Positions 50,294 through 57,768 of a stretch of 64,000 bases of DNA are shown one piece after another. Position 1 is the first letter of the stretch. Each line of letters begins with the position of its first letter. A program made the translations under genes and the position numbers. The notes under the pieces were generated by a model, which was given only the letters and a program-made list of their open reading frames with translations, made no database searches and was not told where the DNA came from. The DNA is from Paenibacillus sp. FSL R7-0337 (GTDB lineage: Bacteria > Bacillota > Bacilli > Paenibacillales > Paenibacillaceae): positions 3,844,001 to 3,908,000 of the forward strand of contig NZ_CP150218.1 of NCBI RefSeq assembly GCF_037969875.1. The letters run 5' to 3'.

Positions 50294-50806
50294 TTACTGA
50301 ATCGACTGCAGATGCTCCCCGAGACGGTCCCAGGTTTCGGTAATTCCCTGAATCATCCCCATATCCATAACCGTGCGGAGCGCTTCTTCGGACTCATACT
50401 TCGAGCGGCTGATCAGCTTCGTTCTGCCCCCCTCCGTCTCTTCAAAGATCATGCTGACCAAAGTAGACGGCATTCCTTCGGTTTCATTGCCTTTGGCATC
50501 CGAGAAGTAATCGGTGTAGACAAAGCTCTCGCCATCAGTGATTTCATGATAGATGCCCTTGCCCCAGGATTCCATTCCGAAGAATTCCCCCTGCTTCTCA
50601 TCGACACACTTCATACAGTAATGCCAAATACCGCCCGGACGAAAATCAACGCTGCAGAAGGGAACGATCCAGCCGCGCGGCCCCCACCACTGCTTCAGAT
50701 GCTCAGCTTCAGTGAACACTTTGAATACAAGCTCATGCGGGGCGGCGAATACACGTTCCAGAACCAGTTCAAGACCTTCTACACGGGAAACCATTGTCTC
50801 AGACAT
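50294..50806 (-). CDS. SRPBCC (AHSA1-like) domain protein
   Basis: 170 residues from ATG 50806, with AGGAGGGATTAGGT upstream. LVLERVFAAPHELVFKVFTEAEHLKQWWGP opens the START/Bet v1-like fold and GGRTKLISRSKYESEEAL is the late strand. The gene follows an ArsR gene by 23 bp, a common pairing (ArsR plus AHSA1 protein) in which the ArsR protein represses the unit. Ligand unknown. Confidence 0.92.
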   Translation of the reverse strand: MSETMVSRVEGLELVLERVFAAPHELVFKVFTEAEHLKQWWGPRGWIVPFCSVDFRPGGIWHYCMKCVDEKQGEFFGMESWGKGIYHEITDGESFVYTDYFSDAKGNETEGMPSTLVSMIFEETEGGRTKLISRSKYESEEALRTVMDMGMIQGITETWDRLGEHLQSIQ

Positions 50807-50829
50807 ACCTAATCCCTCCTGATCGTCAT

Positions 50830-51153
50830 TCATTCTTCTTCGGACTGTAGCTGCCGCAGATAGTCATCCAGGTTGTCGAAGCGTTCACTCCATAGCCTGC
50901 GGTAAGCTTCCAGCCAGGCATCCATTGCCTTCAGCGGCTCCGTACGCAGCCTGTAGTTCCGGCGGTTAGCCGCCGCTTCCACCTCAACCAGTCCGGCTTC
51001 CAGCAACACACGCAAATGCTTCGAAGCCTGAGGCTGACGGAGCGCGAGCCGCTCGGCGATATCGCCTACGCTCATCGGCCCGTCTTTCAGGATCTCTATC
51101 ATCCGCAGCCGCGTAGGCTCAGCAAGTGCGCTAAATGTCATTGTGTTCATCAT
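50830..51153 (-). CDS. ArsR-family transcriptional regulator
   Basis: 107 residues from ATG 51153 (AAAGGAACATCGG). Winged helix: FSALAEPTRLRMIEILKDGPMSVGDIAERLALRQPQASKHLRVLLEAGLVEVEAAANRRNYRL. No metal-binding Cys pair in the recognition helix, so it is of the non-metal type usual with SRPBCC partners. Confidence 0.93.
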   Translation of the reverse strand: MMNTMTFSALAEPTRLRMIEILKDGPMSVGDIAERLALRQPQASKHLRVLLEAGLVEVEAAANRRNYRLRTEPLKAMDAWLEAYRRLWSERFDNLDDYLRQLQSEEE

Positions 51154-51296
51154 TCCGATGTTCCTTTTGTAGAGCATTTTATTTATTTTTACTGGGGTAC
51201 ATCAATAATATACCCAGTAAGGAATATTCCTGTCAAGGAATATTATGAAATTGTCGGACTGCTTCTGCTGCTCTATTGCTTCTCATCGCTTGTTGT

Positions 51297-51755
51297 CTAT
51301 TCGAGCAGGTTAACGCCTGCCGCTTCCAGCGAAGGAATAAGATATTTATGGTCTATGGGCGATGACATCACAATTAGAATCGTATAGTTCCCGTATTTAT
51401 CGCATTCATTGCCGAACTGCTCCAAGGCTTGCGTGGAATCGGTCATTACTTTTAACAGATAGTTGTGCTCTCCGCTGATTCGATAACATTCAACTACCTC
51501 CGGAGAGGAGCGGCAGAATTCCATGAAGGCCGTACATTCTCTGGAGTGGAACAGCATATAGGCGGCCGCATGTTTTCCAATCTTCTCCGGTGAGATTATG
51601 GTGCGATACCCGCTGATTACCCCGTTTTCCTCCATACGTCTAACTCTTTCTGTCACTGCGGGTTGTGATAGGCCCACACATTTCCCGAGTTCCGTCATAG
51701 ATATTCTCGCTTGGCTCTGAAGATGAAACAGAATCTGCTTATCCGTATGGTCCAT
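51297..51755 (-). CDS. Lrp/AsnC-family regulator
   Basis: 152 residues from ATG 51755. The HTH is HTDKQILFHLQSQARISMTELGKCVGLSQPAVTERVRRMEENGVISGYRTIISPEKIG. The RAM domain follows (PEVVECYRISGEHNYLLKVMTDSTQALEQFGNE). It is divergent from the serine hydrolase/MFS operon, 172 bp away, which it may control. AAGGAATTGAATGGA gives the ribosome binding site. Confidence 0.92.
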   Translation of the reverse strand: MDHTDKQILFHLQSQARISMTELGKCVGLSQPAVTERVRRMEENGVISGYRTIISPEKIGKHAAAYMLFHSRECTAFMEFCRSSPEVVECYRISGEHNYLLKVMTDSTQALEQFGNECDKYGNYTILIVMSSPIDHKYLIPSLEAAGVNLLE

Positions 51756-51927
51756 TCCATTCAATTCCTTTAATTTTAAGGAACTTTGTACAAATCGCCT
51801 TGTTTTTAACCGCCGGACGGCCATTATAGCTTGGTTGCCTTATGTAAGCCGATTAACTTATTTTATATAATATACTTACATTAGTAAAGCACACCTTGCT
51901 TTAACTATAGTGAAAGGATGATAACTG

Positions 51928-53106
51928 TTGAGTACACAGTATTCGAACACGATTAACCCAGACCACCTCCTGGCGCGCATTGATAAAGTTATCGAGCAGA
52001 CGCTTACCGACAAGCGCCTGGCGGGCGCTGTCATCAAGGTAGCGGTAGATGGGAAGCTCCTATACAGCCGGGCTGCCGGCTTTGCAAGCCGTGAACTGAA
52101 GCAGCCCATGCGGGAGGATGCCTTATTCCGGCTGGCATCGGTTTCCAAACCGATTACCTCGACAGCTGCTCTGGTACTAGTGGCCCAAGGCCGTTTGCCG
52201 CTTGATGACCGGGTGGACCGCTGGCTGCCGGAGTTTCAGCCACGTCTGAAGAACGGCAAGCGAGCGGAAATCACGATACGCCATCTAATGACTCACACTG
52301 CTGGTCTAACCTACCGCTTCTTTCAGGAAGAAGGCGGCTCCTATGCGCAGGCCGGGGTATCCGATGGCATGGATCAGTCTGGTATCACGCTTGAAGAGAA
52401 TCTGAAGCGGCTAGCGTCTGTTCCACTCCTCTATACACCAGGCACCGAGTGGAGATATTCTATCGCAACAGATGTGCTGGGGGCGGTGATCGCAAGGGTT
52501 ACCGGGACCACGCTCAATGAAGCCATAGATATGCTCGTGACCCGGCCACTCGGCATGAAGGATACCGGCTTCCTTGCCGTGGAACCGCAGCGGCTGGCCA
52601 CCGTTTACGCCGATGACGTTCCGGGGCTGCGGCCTATGAAGAATCCGGACAGGTTGGACTTTGTAGAAGGAACGGCGGGATTCCGGCTCGCCCCGAACCG
52701 GGCGTTAGACAGCACTGCCTATGCTTCCGGGGGAGCCGGTATGATCGGCAGCGCAGGAGACTTCCTCCAATTGCTGGAGACGTTGCGGAAGGGCGGGGCG
52801 CCCCTGCTGCCGGAATCGCTGGTCCGCGAAATGACTACCAACCAGATTGGTGACCTCTCCATGCCCTTCTGGCCGGGACGAGGCTTCGGCCTGGGATTCA
52901 CAGTGCTTAAAGATCCTGCTGCTGCAGATACTGCAGAGTCCCTTGGCACATGGCGCATGGGCGGTACCTATGGCCATTCGTGGTTCGTCGATGCCAAGCA
53001 GCGACTAAGTGTGGTTGCCTTCACCAATACAGCACTGGAGGGCATGTCGGGTCCGTTCACGGTTGACCTGTGCAATGCCATCTATGGCAGATTGGACCTG
53101 TCATGA
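51928..53106 (+). CDS. Serine hydrolase of the beta-lactamase/EstB (family S12) type
   Basis: 392 residues with TTG start (GAAAGGATGATAACTG upstream). No signal peptide. The SxxK motif is SVSK in FRLASVSKPITSTAALVLV (about 69-87), the second motif is YSI in EWRYSIATDVLGAVI, and GTYGHSWF replaces the KTG box with HSW, as in EstB esterases and D-aminopeptidase relatives. Probably a cytosolic esterase. The stop overlaps the next start (ATGA), tying it to an MFS exporter. Confidence 0.9.
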   Translation: MSTQYSNTINPDHLLARIDKVIEQTLTDKRLAGAVIKVAVDGKLLYSRAAGFASRELKQPMREDALFRLASVSKPITSTAALVLVAQGRLPLDDRVDRWLPEFQPRLKNGKRAEITIRHLMTHTAGLTYRFFQEEGGSYAQAGVSDGMDQSGITLEENLKRLASVPLLYTPGTEWRYSIATDVLGAVIARVTGTTLNEAIDMLVTRPLGMKDTGFLAVEPQRLATVYADDVPGLRPMKNPDRLDFVEGTAGFRLAPNRALDSTAYASGGAGMIGSAGDFLQLLETLRKGGAPLLPESLVREMTTNQIGDLSMPFWPGRGFGLGFTVLKDPAAADTAESLGTWRMGGTYGHSWFVDAKQRLSVVAFTNTALEGMSGPFTVDLCNAIYGRLDLS

Positions 53107-54356
53107 ACAATACCAAAGAGAACGCCGGGATGAGCAGCAGCACCATTGCTTCCCCGCAACAGAGCTCCAGTTCTCCTGCTTCTGTACGCCTTCCCTGGGC
53201 CGGGTTACTTGCTCTGGCGATGACCGGGTTTATCTGTATTCTGACTGAGACGATTCCCGCCGGGCTCCTGCTTCAGATCAGTAAGGGACTTGGAGTCACA
53301 GAGGCCATGGCAGGTCAGCTTGTTACCCTCTATGCCCTGGGCTCGTTAGTCGCCGCCATTCCATTGACCACGGCAACACGCGGCTGGAGGCGGAGACCCT
53401 TGCTGCTAGTATGCATCCTTGGTTTTCTCATATTCAATACCGTTACTGCCTTATCTTCGAGCTATCCCCTGACGCTAACGTCCCGTTTCTTCGCAGGTGT
53501 GTCCGCTGGTGTCCTGTGGGGAATGATCGCAGGTTATGCACGGCGCATGGTACCGGAGCAGCTTAAGGGACGGGCTATGGCTATTGCAATGGCGGGAACA
53601 CCGCTTGCTTTGGCGTTTGGCGTGCCAGCCGGAACGTTTTTGGGTGACCTTGCAGGCTGGCGTAATATCTTTGGCGTCTTGTCGCTGTTCGCTCTGCTGC
53701 TGACTATTTGGATACTCTGGAAGCTGCCGGATTATCCGGGAGAAGCTGCAGACCATCGTCCTCCTCTACGTAAGGTCTTCACAAGGCCTGGAGTGCGGCC
53801 GGTCCTGTTTGTAGTGCTGGCCTGGGTATTGGCCCATAATATCCTGTATACCTATATAGCACCGTTCCTTACTCAGGCCGGGCTGCCAGGAATCGTGGAT
53901 TTGGTGCTTCTCATTTTCGGTATTACCGCACTTCTTGGCATCTGGTTAACTGGTATCTGGATTGATCGTCACCTGAGGCTGTTGGTTCTGATTAGCCTCA
54001 CTGCATTTGCATTGGCATCTGTCCTGCTTAGTATAGGCAGCAGCAAGCCTTTCGTGATCTATCTTGTAGTTGCTGTATGGGGCTTAACGTTCGGGGGAGC
54101 AGCAACGCTGCTGCAGACAGCAATGGCTACGGCTGGCGGAGAGAGCGCAGATGTAGCGCAATCCATGCTTGTAACCGCATGGAATCTGGCCATTGGCGGG
54201 GGCGGTATAATCGGCGGAATTCTTCTCGAAACAACGGGTGTCATGTCGTTCCCATGGGCGTTGTTTGTCTTGCTGGTTCTTTCCTTATGGATAGCAAGGC
54301 GCAGCAGAACACATGGATTTCCTCCCGGAAGCATAGATATTCATCGTAACGATTAA
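53103..54356 (+). CDS. DHA1-family (12-TM) MFS transporter
   Basis: 417 residues from ATG 53103. Twelve TM helices. TEAMAGQLVTLYALGSLVAAIPLTTATRGWRRRPLLL is motif A (with ATRGWRRRP), and MAGTPLALAFGVPAGTFLGDLAGWRNIF is motif C of drug antiporters. It belongs to the YdhL/AraJ-like arabinose-efflux or chloramphenicol-resistance group. Translational coupling to a serine hydrolase suggests hydrolysis and export of one compound class. Confidence 0.92.
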   Translation: MNNTKENAGMSSSTIASPQQSSSSPASVRLPWAGLLALAMTGFICILTETIPAGLLLQISKGLGVTEAMAGQLVTLYALGSLVAAIPLTTATRGWRRRPLLLVCILGFLIFNTVTALSSSYPLTLTSRFFAGVSAGVLWGMIAGYARRMVPEQLKGRAMAIAMAGTPLALAFGVPAGTFLGDLAGWRNIFGVLSLFALLLTIWILWKLPDYPGEAADHRPPLRKVFTRPGVRPVLFVVLAWVLAHNILYTYIAPFLTQAGLPGIVDLVLLIFGITALLGIWLTGIWIDRHLRLLVLISLTAFALASVLLSIGSSKPFVIYLVVAVWGLTFGGAATLLQTAMATAGGESADVAQSMLVTAWNLAIGGGGIIGGILLETTGVMSFPWALFVLLVLSLWIARRSRTHGFPPGSIDIHRND

Positions 54357-54414
54357 CTTTACCACGCCGTTTCTCCTCATTTCATGTACTGACTAATCTT
54401 CTGTATAATACCTA

Positions 54415-54450
54415 AACAGCCGGGAATCCATCCTCCCGGCTGTTCTGCTT
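54415..54450. terminator. Bidirectional terminator
   Basis: AACAGCCGGGA / TCCCGGCTGTT form an 11-bp stem between the convergent MFS and anti-sigma genes. Confidence 0.8.
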
Positions 54451-54506
54451 CAAGTCTATTCAACTCCGCTCGCTTGCCTGCGGCATTATACTACCAGCTA
54501 CTCTTG

Positions 54507-55361
54507 CTACCCCTGCTTAATCGGAGCTGCGAGAATCATCTTCCCGCGCGGGGTAACGCCCGCGCCATCCGGCTCCAGTGTAACTGCTATGGTATCATAG
54601 GCCCTCGGGTCAAACGAATAATACAGTGCCCCGTTTCCGCCCTGTGAGATGAAGGTGCCTGCATTCACCGGCGAGTCCCCTTTGATCAGCCACACTTGGT
54701 AGACCTCGGTGCCGGTAAGCTCCGGCAGATCTTCTGCCTGAAGCACAAGGTGGGTGCCGGTAGGGTCTGCGACAATCGTTGCTGTACCCTTGGCGGTAAC
54801 CCCTTCTCCCGCCGGACTTAGCGCTACCGCCTCATTCACCTTAAGCCCCTGGAGCGGTCCGGTGCCGGAAGCCAGCTGCTGCTTCAGCTCAGACACATTC
54901 CCGCGCAGCTGGCCGGTGTAGACGACCAAGAGCAGCACAGCCACAGCCAGTCCAAGGCTCAGGTACCCCCAGAAGCGGGTTCTTCTAGGCTGCGGGATGC
55001 TTAACTGGGGCAAGCCCTGCTCTGCCGGAGGAGTCCTCGCTGGCTCATGCTCCATAGCCCGCTCTGCATCAGGCTGGATATTCAGCAGACGGGTCTCCGG
55101 CCTTGCTGCCGGTGCACCCGCCTTCCCGGACTCCAGCACCCGTGACAAGATGCGCTCCTTCATGCCGGAGGGCGGGTCTATCGGCTCAGAGGCAAGCGGA
55201 AGATGGTCCAATACCTGCCGGTATTCCTCCACCAGTTCTCTGCATTCCGCGCATTCTGCCGCATGGGCAGCGAATTGCTGCATTTCCTCAGCCGTCAGTG
55301 CACCCAGCGTATATAATTCGGCCAACTCACAGAGTTCCTCATTGTGTTCACTCATGTGCAT
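54507..55361 (-). CDS. Anti-sigma-K factor-type protein (RskA) with zinc anti-sigma domain
   Basis: 284 residues. The cytosolic N-terminal domain (about 1-75) has the ZAS pattern His-x3-Cys-x2-Cys in AAHAAECAECRELVEEY, after LYTLGALTAEEMQQF. One TM helix lies at about 130-150 (FWGYLSLGLAVAVLLLVVYTG). The extracellular RskA domain follows (about 165-284: GTATIVADPTGTHLVLQAEDLPELTGTEVYQVWLIKGD). It overlaps the sigma gene by 14 bp. It should hold the sigma factor at the membrane until proteolysis releases it. Confidence 0.93.
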   Translation of the reverse strand: MHMSEHNEELCELAELYTLGALTAEEMQQFAAHAAECAECRELVEEYRQVLDHLPLASEPIDPPSGMKERILSRVLESGKAGAPAARPETRLLNIQPDAERAMEHEPARTPPAEQGLPQLSIPQPRRTRFWGYLSLGLAVAVLLLVVYTGQLRGNVSELKQQLASGTGPLQGLKVNEAVALSPAGEGVTAKGTATIVADPTGTHLVLQAEDLPELTGTEVYQVWLIKGDSPVNAGTFISQGGNGALYYSFDPRAYDTIAVTLEPDGAGVTPRGKMILAAPIKQG

Positions 55362-55929
55362 GATCCCTCCTTCCCCAGTGCCGTAAAGATTTGTGAAGCT
55401 GCTTCATCGCCAGCCGGACTCTTCCCTTGACCGTTCCCAGCGGGATAGCCGCAAGCTGCGCTACCTCCTGCTGGGTGTAGCCCTGGTAATAGATCATATC
55501 CATTACCTGCTGCTGGTCGCGGCTTAATCCCAGCAGCGCCTCTCTGATCTGTTCCCCCGCCATCTGCAGCTCAACGAGATCCTCGGTAAGCGCGCTGTGG
55601 TCCTGAACCTGCTCCAGATTCCCGGAATCGGCGGATTGCCGCGGCAGCCTGGCGTCCCGCTTACGGAGGTAATCGATCGCCAGATTGCGGGTCACCGCGA
55701 ACATCCAGGTGAGCAGCTTGCCCTTGCCGAAGTCAATCTGCCCCGCATTCTTCCACAGGCGCAGGAACAACTCCTGCATAACCTCTTCGGCAGCCATCGA
55801 ATCCTTCACGATCTGGTAAGCAAAGCTATAAATGACCCGTTCATACCGGTCATAGAGCAGTTCGAGGGCATTCGAGTCTTTCTGTGCAATAAGCAGAATT
55901 AACTGCTTATCGTCAGCTGTGTCATTCAA
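55348..55929 (-). CDS. ECF RNA polymerase sigma factor (SigK-like ECF group)
   Basis: 193 residues from TTG 55929, with GGGGGATGGCAA upstream; an ATG at 55977 would add 16 residues not typical of the group. Region 2 is ALELLYDRYERVIYSFAYQIVKDSMAAEEVMQELFLRLW...TWMFAVTRNLAIDYLRKR; region 4 is LSRDQQQVMDMIYYQGYTQQEVAQLAAIPLGTVKGRVRLAMKQL. It is the ECF partner of the RskA-type protein downstream. Confidence 0.93.
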   Translation of the reverse strand: MNDTADDKQLILLIAQKDSNALELLYDRYERVIYSFAYQIVKDSMAAEEVMQELFLRLWKNAGQIDFGKGKLLTWMFAVTRNLAIDYLRKRDARLPRQSADSGNLEQVQDHSALTEDLVELQMAGEQIREALLGLSRDQQQVMDMIYYQGYTQQEVAQLAAIPLGTVKGRVRLAMKQLHKSLRHWGRRDHAHE

Positions 55930-55999
55930 TTGCCATCCCCCATTCAACAGAAAATATAGTAGTGCCAGTGGTTCCATGCTGAAAAACCTGCGTCCACTG

Positions 56000-56028
56000 A
56001 GTATAACCGCTTTGCACAACCGTCTCAA
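56000..56028 (-). promoter_or_regulatory. Sigma-A-like promoter of the ECF sigma operon
   Basis: On the minus strand -35 TTGAGA (56023-56028), 17-bp spacer, -10 TATACT (56000-56005). The expected transcription start is about 55993, giving a 64-nt leader to the TTG start and supporting that start over the ATG at 55977. Confidence 0.65.
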
Positions 56029-56124
56029 CCTGCCGGCCTGACGGCTGCAGGCAGCTGTTATTGAAGCCCTGCCCGCTTCCATATATGATAGCTATATCAT
56101 ATCCGCAAAGGGAGGATCATTTCC

Positions 56125-56640
56125 GTGGCCGTACTGATTAATGAACAGATTAAGGCAGCCGAGGTCGAGCTGACCGGGCTGAAGGGCGAGAAGCTCGGCA
56201 CCGTATCCAGAACCGAGGCGCTCTCCAAGGCCAGAGACGCAGGGGCCGACCTGGTCTGCACCTCGCTGATGAGCAGCCCGCCGCCCTGCAGCCTGGTCGC
56301 CAAGGGCAAAGGCAAGGCGGCGGCACAAGCTGCCCGCAAGGGGAATACCACCCGGCCGCAACAAGGCGGCGGGAGCAGCCAGGAGAAGGTGAAGGAGCTG
56401 CGCTTCACCGCCCATATTGAAGAGCATGACTACGACACGAAGCTGCGTCAGGCAGACAAGCATCTGCGCTCCGGCAAGCCGGTGCAGCTCGTCGTGAAGT
56501 CCTCCGGCGCCAAGGAAGCCGCCGCTGCGAAGGCAGTGCTGGAGCGGCTCGTGGCCGATCTGAAGGAGGCCGGAACCAAGGCCTCCGGGCTGCAGACCAG
56601 CGGCAAGGGCGCACAGGTTAGAGTTAATCCGCGGACGTAA
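56125..56640 (+). CDS. Diverged paralog of translation initiation factor IF-3
   Basis: 171 residues, GTG start with GGGAGG upstream. Residues 5-60 follow the IF-3 N-domain: LINEQIKAAEVELTGLKGEKLGTVSRTEALSKARDAGADLV, then SPPPCSLV in place of the usual NAKPPVCRIMDYGK. A basic, Gln/Gly-rich linker (about 60-85: KGKGKAAAQAARKGNTTRP) replaces the regular linker helix. The C-domain keeps VKELRFTAHIEEHDYDTKLRQADKHL and a late GLQTSGKGAQVRVNPR, but the ribosome-contacting R-x-R-G-R-E region is replaced by VVKSSGAKEA. The rpmI-rplT genes that accompany infC are absent, so this is not the main copy. It stands alone, transcribed away from the ECF sigma operon. Confidence 0.82.
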   Translation: MAVLINEQIKAAEVELTGLKGEKLGTVSRTEALSKARDAGADLVCTSLMSSPPPCSLVAKGKGKAAAQAARKGNTTRPQQGGGSSQEKVKELRFTAHIEEHDYDTKLRQADKHLRSGKPVQLVVKSSGAKEAAAAKAVLERLVADLKEAGTKASGLQTSGKGAQVRVNPRT

Positions 56641-56705
56641 GTTTTCTTATAAACGAACACTTACGGCTGAATGATGTGCGGGTTCAGAACTGGCTGGACT
56701 CTACT

Positions 56706-56892
56706 TCTGTTGCACTTTGTACATTAGCTGACCCCGAAATTGGTCTAAAAATTGATTCTATTGCACTCTGTACAGCAGAATCTGGACAAATAAGGGCTTT
56801 CGGGCAGAATTCAAGAAAACCATTGTATAAAATACAACAGATGATTATTTAGCTTAGCTAAGCCCGAATTCTATTGCAGAAAATACAATCAG
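56706..56892. repeat. Cluster of four short imperfect palindromes
   Basis: TTGCACTTTGTACA, TTGCACTCTGTACA, TTGTATAAAATACAA and TTGCAGAAAATACAA occur at about 56710, 56761, 56824 and 56874, spaced about 50-60 bp. All share TTGYA at the left and TACA at the right. A partly repeated CGGGC..GAATTC segment lies between. No ORF; the 431-bp gap between the IF-3-like gene and the GNAT gene otherwise holds only hairpins. Confidence 0.5.
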
Positions 56893-56944
56893 TCTAAAAA
56901 ACTGCTGCAATGCCGCATGAGACAGCGATAGGGAGTCCTGCTCA

Positions 56945-57010
56945 TACACAACAGGTGCCATCCTATAAGGACGGCACCTGTTACTAAAATACGGCTTAGC
57001 AAGCCGTATT
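56945..57010. other. Two tandem hairpins without T tract
   Basis: AACAGGTGCC...GGCACCTGTT (56949-56980) with core ATCCTATAAGGA, and ATACGGCTT/AAGCCGTAT (56989-57010). The first core (GCCATCCT..AGGACGGC) resembles the hairpin part of the interspersed repeat. They may terminate the flanking convergent transcripts inefficiently. Confidence 0.5.
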
Positions 57011-57071
57011 CTCTAATCTTCCGGTCTTCTTCCACGCTTCTTCCAATTATACATTCCGCGCATATCCCTCG

Positions 57072-57695
57072 TCAGTTCATCGCCCGCCCCCTCAGTATAT
57101 GGTCATTTCCCGCCTTGAAGGCCCGCTCTACAAACCGCTCCTTCGTCAGCACATGCAGCAGCTCCCCATTGCAATCCTCATAATCGCCGGTCAACCCGGC
57201 CAGCTCCTGCTCCACCTGGAAGCCCAGCTTACGGAGCACCCCGAGCGACGCGGTGTTGCGCGGATCTGCCTTGGCGTATAGCTGCTCCAGTCCGATTACA
57301 TCGAAGGCGTAGTCCGCCATCGCCGCAGCAGCTTCGGTAGCATAGCCCCGGCCCCAGTGTTCACGCCCAATCAGATAATACAGCTCCGCATCCGGCGCCC
57401 TGAACTCCAGCACACCGGCCCCGCACCAGCCGATCAGTTGCCCGGTTGCCTTATCACAGATGGCAAATGAATACTTGAACGGCAGTTCAAACGGTGTATG
57501 ATAGCTGAACATCAGCCAGCGGAACATCCCCTCATACTCATGCCTCTGCATGACCTCCATATGCATGAAGGCCAGCACCTCCGGGTTCTGCATTATTTCG
57601 AACGAAGCCATCAGATCACTTTCCATATAGGGACGGATGATTAACCGCTCTGTTTCGAGCTTCATCCTGGACAATGCCAGATTCATAATACACAT
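57072..57695 (-). CDS. RimJ/RimL-type GNAT acetyltransferase
   Basis: 207 residues from ATG 57695 (GAAGGTGAGGTT). LETERLIIRPYMESDL is the RimJ/L opening; GREHWGRGYATEAAAAMADYAF the acetyl-CoA loop; DPRNTASLGVLRKLGFQ the late block. Likely acetylates a protein N-terminus or a small amine. Acceptor unknown. Confidence 0.9.
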   Translation of the reverse strand: MCIMNLALSRMKLETERLIIRPYMESDLMASFEIMQNPEVLAFMHMEVMQRHEYEGMFRWLMFSYHTPFELPFKYSFAICDKATGQLIGWCGAGVLEFRAPDAELYYLIGREHWGRGYATEAAAAMADYAFDVIGLEQLYAKADPRNTASLGVLRKLGFQVEQELAGLTGDYEDCNGELLHVLTKERFVERAFKAGNDHILRGRAMN

Positions 57696-57768
57696 AACCT
57701 CACCTTCAAGTTCTATCTGACACCCAGCATAGTTCAGGCGCAGGATAGTCCACAAGGTAAAAGATAGT

